From contig CAMLHT010000050.1 in the NCBI GenBank assembly GCA_946479895.1, positions 1 to 16,868 on the forward strand: a DNA stretch of 16,868 nucleotides, written 5' to 3'. This DNA is from an uncultured Gemmatimonadota bacterium (GTDB lineage Bacteria; Gemmatimonadota; Gemmatimonadetes; Gemmatimonadales; Gemmatimonadaceae). The translations under genes and the position numbers were made by a program. Positions 13,268 through 16,868 of this stretch are shown here, piece after piece; position 1 is the first letter of the stretch, and every line of letters starts with the position of its first letter. A model generated the notes under the pieces. The model did no database searches. It was not told the origin of the DNA and saw only the letters and a program-made list of their open reading frames with translations.

Positions 13268-15370
13268 ATGAACATTCGCAGTCTTGCCCTCGTCGCGGCG
13301 CTGATGACGGGCGCCGCCGGATCGGCGATGGCGCAGAAGGCTTCGGCCACGCCCGCCGGCTACGTCAAGGAATTCGGAACGATGTGGACCTTCGACGCGC
13401 CGCCGCTCGCGTACTGGAAGGCCCGCTACGACTTCGCGCCCGACAAGGCGTGGCTCGATCACATCCGCATGTCGTCGGTGCGCATCCCGGGCTGCTCGGC
13501 CTCGTTCGTGTCGGCCAACGGCCTCGTGATGACGAACCATCACTGCGCGCGCGAGTGCACCGCGAGCTCGTCGACGCCGGACAGCAACTACATCCAGACC
13601 GGATTCGCCGCCGCGTCCGCCGCGGACGAGAAGCGGTGCGCGAACATGTGGGCCGACCAGCTCCAGTCGATCGAGGACGTGACGCCGCGGGTGCGCGGCG
13701 CCATGACCGCGAAGACCGCGTCCGCGCAGATCCTCCAGCGAGCGGCCGAGATCGACCGGATACAGAAGGCCTGCGCGACCGACGCCTCGACCGTCTGCGA
13801 GGTGGTCACCTTCTACCAGGGCGGGATGTACTCGCTCTACAAGTACCACCGCTGGAACGACATCCGGCTCGTCATGGCCCCCGAAGGCGACATCGCCTTC
13901 TACGGCGGCGACCCGGACAACTTCACGTATCCGCGCTACGACCTCGACCTCACGCTCATCCGCGTCTACGAGAACGGCCAGCCGCTCCGTCCGCGTGACT
14001 ACCTGAAGTGGAGCGCGAACGGCGCCGCCGAGGGCGAGCTCGTGTTCGTCACCGGCAACCCGGGATCGACGGGCCGCCTGCTGACGCTGGCGCAGATGGA
14101 GTACCTGCGCGACGTGGACTACCCGAACCGGCTGGCCGGGTACGACCGGATGCTCAGGACGTACCACGCGCTCTCCGCGAGCTCGCCGGAGGCGGCGCGG
14201 GCCTATCAGAACCTCATCTTCAGCTACGAGAACTCGAAGAAGGCCGTGACGGGCTATCGCGTCGGGCTGGTGGACTCCGCGATCATGTCGCGCAAGCGGG
14301 CCTTCGAGCGCGACTTCCGGCGGCGCATCGACGCCGACGAGGTCCTGCGCGCGAAGTACGGCGGCACGTGGAGCGCCATCGCCGAGGCGGTGCGCGAGCA
14401 GAAGTCCATTGCGCCGCAGCTGCTCTGGCCGAGCTTCGGCGGGGGCTCGAACCTGCTGAACTGGGCCGGCGTCATCGTGCGCCTGCCGTCACAGTCGGCG
14501 CTCCCGGATTCCCTGCGGCTCGCCGCGTTCCGCGGTGAGGCGCCGGCGCGCCTCCGCCAGAGCCTCGCCACGGCCACCGTGGACACCACGTTCGAGCGCA
14601 TGGCGCTCGCCGCGACGCTCTCGGCATGGAAGCAGGCGCTGCCGGCGACGAATCCCATTCTCCGCGCCGCGCTCGCGTACGGCCAGGGTGATCCCGACAG
14701 CGCGGCGGCGGCGATCGTCGCCCAGACCTCGCTCACGAGCGCGGATGCCCGGCGGGGACTGCTCAACGCCTCGGCCGCCACGCTCGCCGTGTCGAAGGAT
14801 CCGCTCATCCGTCTCGCGCGGATGATCGAGCCGGCCAACCGGCGCCTGGTCGAGCGCAACACGAAGCTCGACGCCACGATCGCGGCCAATGCGGCGCTCA
14901 TCGGGCAGGCCCTGTTCGCGGCCTACGGCACCTCGCTGCCGCCCGACGCGACCTTCACGCTGCGCATCAGCGACGGCGTCGTCGCCGGGTTCCCGTACAA
15001 CGGCACGGTGGCGCCCTACAAGACCACGTTCTACGGCATGTACGACCGATGGGCGTCGTTCGACGACAAGCCGCCGTACAAGCTGCCTCGCCGCTGGGTG
15101 GATGGAAGGGACAAGCTCGATCTCTCGACGCCGCTCAACTTCACCTCCACGAACGACATCATCGGCGGCAACAGCGGCAGTCCGGTGATCAACCGTTATG
15201 GCGAAGTGGTCGGCCTGATCTTCGACGGCAACATCGAGTCGCTGCCGAACCGCTTCATCTTCACGGACGACGTGGCGCGGTCGGTCAGCGTGCACTCGCG
15301 CGGCATCATCGAGGCACTGCGCAAGCTGTACAACGGCGCGCGGATCGCCGACGAGCTGGAAGGGCGCTGA
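13268..15370 (+). CDS. Exported S46-family dipeptidyl peptidase (DPP7/DPP11-like)
   Basis: 700 residues, normal for the family. A signal peptide ends near AMAQ (residue 23), so it is periplasmic. S46 peptidases are clan PA serine exopeptidases that remove dipeptides from peptide N-termini. The visible triad is H92 in LVMTNHHC, D227 in YPRYDLDLTLIRVY (D225 is the less likely alternative) and S636 in GGNSGSPV. FYGGDPDNFTYPR (211-223) is a family block that follows the helical insert. Eighteen residues after the catalytic Ser is Gly654 in FDGN. In this position Porphyromonas DPP11 has Arg673, needed for Asp/Glu at P1, and DPP7 has Gly, so preference for hydrophobic P1 residues is predicted. Cysteines 76, 93, 97 and 124 could form disulfides. 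The gene appears monocistronic; its stop is followed within 7 bp by the G-tract array. Confidence 0.93.
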   Translation: MNIRSLALVAALMTGAAGSAMAQKASATPAGYVKEFGTMWTFDAPPLAYWKARYDFAPDKAWLDHIRMSSVRIPGCSASFVSANGLVMTNHHCARECTASSSTPDSNYIQTGFAAASAADEKRCANMWADQLQSIEDVTPRVRGAMTAKTASAQILQRAAEIDRIQKACATDASTVCEVVTFYQGGMYSLYKYHRWNDIRLVMAPEGDIAFYGGDPDNFTYPRYDLDLTLIRVYENGQPLRPRDYLKWSANGAAEGELVFVTGNPGSTGRLLTLAQMEYLRDVDYPNRLAGYDRMLRTYHALSASSPEAARAYQNLIFSYENSKKAVTGYRVGLVDSAIMSRKRAFERDFRRRIDADEVLRAKYGGTWSAIAEAVREQKSIAPQLLWPSFGGGSNLLNWAGVIVRLPSQSALPDSLRLAAFRGEAPARLRQSLATATVDTTFERMALAATLSAWKQALPATNPILRAALAYGQGDPDSAAAAIVAQTSLTSADARRGLLNASAATLAVSKDPLIRLARMIEPANRRLVERNTKLDATIAANAALIGQALFAAYGTSLPPDATFTLRISDGVVAGFPYNGTVAPYKTTFYGMYDRWASFDDKPPYKLPRRWVDGRDKLDLSTPLNFTSTNDIIGGNSGSPVINRYGEVVGLIFDGNIESLPNRFIFTDDVARSVSVHSRGIIEALRKLYNGARIADELEGR

Positions 15371-15377
15371 AGCGCGT

Positions 15378-15434
15378 GGGCGTGGGAGTGGGAGTGGGAG
15401 TGGGAGCGGGAGCGGGAGCGGGAGCGGGAGCGGG
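15378..15434 (+). repeat. Hexanucleotide tandem array with ten GGG tracts
   Basis: Ten GGG tracts recur at an exact 6-bp period (first at 15378, last at 15432), separated by 3-nt spacers: one CGT, three AGT, then five AGC. The plus strand therefore meets the classic G3N3 G-quadruplex pattern many times over. The array begins 7 bp after the peptidase stop codon. It looks like slipped-strand expansion of GGGAGT followed by a variant GGGAGC unit. Confidence 0.92.
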
Positions 15435-15506
15435 CAATGGAAATGGGAATGAGATCGGAATGAACCGGCTCACTCTCACTCTCACTCCCACTCCCACTCT
15501 CGTTTT
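15382..15506 (+). terminator. Long G-U wobble hairpin with TTTT tail, probable terminator of the peptidase gene
   Basis: 15382-15406 pairs with 15473-15497 over 25 bp: 15 consecutive Watson-Crick pairs at the outer end, then 10 more positions that include two G-U pairs. The loop is 66 nt and contains the rest of the G-tract array. TTTT at 15503-15506 follows the stem. In minus-strand RNA the two wobbles become C-A mismatches, so the structure favours plus-strand transcripts. The large loop makes an ordinary intrinsic terminator less certain. Confidence 0.55.
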
Positions 15507-15507
15507 C

Positions 15508-16005
15508 CTAATGCCCGCTTCTCTCGACGGTCTTTCCCGTGAAGTTCTCGGTCGAGACTTTCTTCCCGGCCGACAGTGACCGCACGTAGGTGACCAGGCG
15601 CCAGATGTCGGTGTCGCTGATCCTTCCGCCGAACGAGGGCATTCCGTCCGGGCGACCTTCGTAGATCGACTGGAACACCTCGCCGTTCGTGCCCCCGAAG
15701 TGCCAGCGTCCATCCTGGAGGCTTGGCCCCATCGCGCCGGACCCGTCGGCGCCGTGACAGTCCATGCAGTTGTAGGCGATGAAAAGCTTCGCGCCCTCGT
15801 CGCGCCGCGCCGCGTTCCCGTCATACGGATTGACGACCGGCGCGAACGGCCGCGTGAGCGCGACGCCCGGCTGGATGTTGTCCGGGTGCTGGACGAACGG
15901 GGCCGCCCCACCCCACTGGCTGGCCTGGGGGGACTGCTCCTCCGCCGCGTCGGCTTCCATGCACGCCGCGGCGACGGCCAGGATCACGATGGACTTCAGT
16001 CGCAT
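15508..16005 (-). CDS. Class I cytochrome c, likely electron acceptor of the PQQ dehydrogenase
   Basis: 165 residues from the ATG at 16005; the longer open frame to 16347 overlaps the dehydrogenase and is spurious. A short signal segment is followed by either VAAAC (lipobox-like, Cys15) or an ADA-A signal peptidase I site. There is one haem site, CMDCH (Cys80, Cys83, His84), and a probable axial Met122 in DGMPSFGG, the order of a class I cytochrome c. IWRLVTYVRSL (135-145) is the usual C-terminal helix. The 8 nt between the dehydrogenase stop and this ATG, with the ribosome site in the gap, indicate translational coupling. The role expected is to take electrons from reduced PQQ in the periplasm and pass them to the respiratory chain, like XoxG or cytochrome cL. 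Assignment to those exact groups cannot be made from this sequence alone. Confidence 0.9.
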   Translation of the reverse strand: MRLKSIVILAVAAACMEADAAEEQSPQASQWGGAAPFVQHPDNIQPGVALTRPFAPVVNPYDGNAARRDEGAKLFIAYNCMDCHGADGSGAMGPSLQDGRWHFGGTNGEVFQSIYEGRPDGMPSFGGRISDTDIWRLVTYVRSLSAGKKVSTENFTGKTVERSGH

Positions 16006-16009
16006 GCAG

Positions 16010-16015
16010 CCTCCT
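16010..16015 (-). promoter_or_regulatory. Ribosome binding site for the cytochrome c gene, overlapping the upstream stop
   Basis: On the minus strand AGGAGG (16015 to 16010) lies four nt before the ATG at 16005 and overlaps the TAG stop of the dehydrogenase gene (16016-16014). This strong site decides the start over the longer open frame. Confidence 0.75.
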
Positions 16016-16868
16016 ATTGAGCGAGCGCGAACACGAAGAGCATTCCACCCCACGAGGTGTACCGCGCGAGCTCGGGCAGGGTCGAGCCGCGCTCCCGCAC
16101 GTCGAAGGGCAGGTTCGACGCCACGTCGCCCGCGATGAGCAGGCCCATGTCGCCGCCGAGGCCCGAGTAGACGGCGATGTACTCCCGTCCGTCGGGGCCG
16201 GTATAGGCGATCGGGTTGCCGACCACGCCGGAGCCGACCTTGAACTGCCACAGCACCTTGCCGTTCGACTCGTCCACCGCCTTGAACCATCCGTCGAGCG
16301 TGCCGTAGAACACCACGCCGCCGCCGGTCGCGAGGGCCCCGCCCCACACCGGGAACGGCTCCTTTATGCCCCAGAGCTTCCGGCCATGCACGGCGTCCCA
16401 GGCGATGAATTCACCCTTGTAGCCGCCCGGGCCCCCCTTCTCGGGCGCCATGCCGCCGATATATGGAGTGCCGGCGATGTACGAGACTTCGCGACCCTCG
16501 AAGTCCATGCAGAGGTTGTTCGTCGGCACGTAGAAGACGCCGGTCTTCGGCGAGAACGCCGCGGGCTGCTGGTTCTTTCCGCCCTCGAGGCTCGGGCAGA
16601 TGTCCTTGACCATCCTGCCCTGCGCCGTCGCCTTCTCCGGATTCACCACGGGACGCCCGGTCCGGAGATCGACACCGGTGGACCAGTTCATGGGTACGTA
16701 CGGCTTCGCGAGAATCACCTCGCCGGTGGCGCGGTCCATCGTATAGGCGAAGCCGTTGCGATCGAAGTGGACGAGCGCCTTGCGTGTCTTTCCAGCGATG
16801 GGCAGGTCGACGAGGATGTTCTCGTTCACGGCGTCGTAGTCCCAGACGTCGTGCGGCGTCGGCTGGAA
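16014..16868 (-). CDS. PQQ-dependent alcohol dehydrogenase, lanthanide (XoxF) type by active-site motif; N-terminal part missing
   Basis: The C-terminal 284 residues; the frame runs off the window at 16868. Beta-propeller blade motifs typical of methanol/ethanol dehydrogenases are clear: HFDRNGFAYTMDRATGE, WSTGVDLRTGRPV, KDICPS with NNLCMDFE (a conserved Cys pair), PVWGGALATGGGVVFYGTLDGWFKA and VGSGVVGNPIAY. At the window edge the frame reads PHDVWDYDAVNEN. The first Asp after Trp (16839-16841) is the catalytic base position. The Asp two residues on (16833-16835) is the extra metal ligand of lanthanide-dependent enzymes, which is Ala in calcium-dependent MxaF. Substrate could be methanol or another short alcohol. 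The enzyme is periplasmic in this family; the signal peptide and the Glu and Asn metal ligands are outside the window. The cytochrome c gene follows with 8 nt between. The gene symbol is left blank because XoxF identity needs the full sequence. Confidence 0.9.
   Translation of the reverse strand, partial: FQPTPHDVWDYDAVNENILVDLPIAGKTRKALVHFDRNGFAYTMDRATGEVILAKPYVPMNWSTGVDLRTGRPVVNPEKATAQGRMVKDICPSLEGGKNQQPAAFSPKTGVFYVPTNNLCMDFEGREVSYIAGTPYIGGMAPEKGGPGGYKGEFIAWDAVHGRKLWGIKEPFPVWGGALATGGGVVFYGTLDGWFKAVDESNGKVLWQFKVGSGVVGNPIAYTGPDGREYIAVYSGLGGDMGLLIAGDVASNLPFDVRERGSTLPELARYTSWGGMLFVFALAQ

Noticed and set aside
16006..16347. N-terminal extension of the cytochrome c frame into the dehydrogenase gene
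   Set aside because: It is an out-of-frame shadow of the dehydrogenase; the ATG at 16005 has AGGAGG and a signal sequence.
1..16868. Mobile elements, CRISPR arrays, tRNA or rRNA genes, defence systems
   Set aside because: No transposase, integrase, terminal inverted repeats, regular spacer-repeat units, cloverleaf or rRNA-like segments were seen; the only tandem array is the hexamer at 15378-15434.

Overview
The window is GC-rich (roughly two thirds G+C or more by eye) and gene-dense. It looks like chromosomal DNA of a Gram-negative, probably soil or sediment bacterium. Phylum Gemmatimonadota is my best guess. That rests on the combination of protein families (S46 dipeptidyl peptidase, HEAT-cyclophilin fusion, ECF sigma/FecR/TonB receptor with an STN domain, PQQ alcohol dehydrogenase with cytochrome c) and on base composition, not on a marker gene. 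No rRNA, tRNA, CRISPR array, transposase or phage gene was seen. Strong hairpins or hairpin candidates lie in several gene junctions.

Layout. (1) Positions 1-215 hold the tail of a plus-strand protein with a Yx(FWY)xxD motif. It abuts, with no spacer, a minus-strand operon running 4561 to 216: a hybrid sensor histidine kinase followed by an exported HEAT-repeat protein fused to a cyclophilin prolyl isomerase. (2) A plus-strand lipoprotein gene (4730-5512) is separated by a strong bidirectional terminator from a minus-strand pair, DoxX-family membrane protein and two-domain VOC/CatE-like dioxygenase, whose coding regions overlap by 4 nt. (3) A 75-codon orphan gene (6983-7210) follows. (4) A cell-surface signalling locus occupies 7295-12664: an ECF sigma factor on the plus strand, divergent from FecR-type anti-sigma factor, STN-containing TonB-dependent receptor, and a second lipoprotein paralogous to the one at 4730. 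(5) A small four-helix membrane protein (12675-13163) is convergent to the sigma gene. (6) An exported S46 dipeptidyl peptidase (13268-15370) ends in an unusual hexanucleotide G-tract array and long wobble hairpin. (7) A minus-strand class I cytochrome c gene lies directly downstream of a truncated PQQ alcohol dehydrogenase whose visible active-site DxD pair is of the lanthanide-dependent (XoxF) type.

How they may work together. The sigma/FecR/receptor set is a complete outer-membrane-to-promoter signalling relay. The receptor's STN domain and the FecR C-terminal domain are the predicted contact points; the ligand is unknown. The dehydrogenase and cytochrome c form a periplasmic alcohol oxidation pair. 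The kinase and HEAT-cyclophilin pair may serve envelope homeostasis, which is inference. The least described elements are the two paralogous four-cysteine lipoproteins, one apparently in the receptor operon, and the G-tract/wobble-hairpin junction at 15378-15506. I do not claim a new defence or mobile system here.
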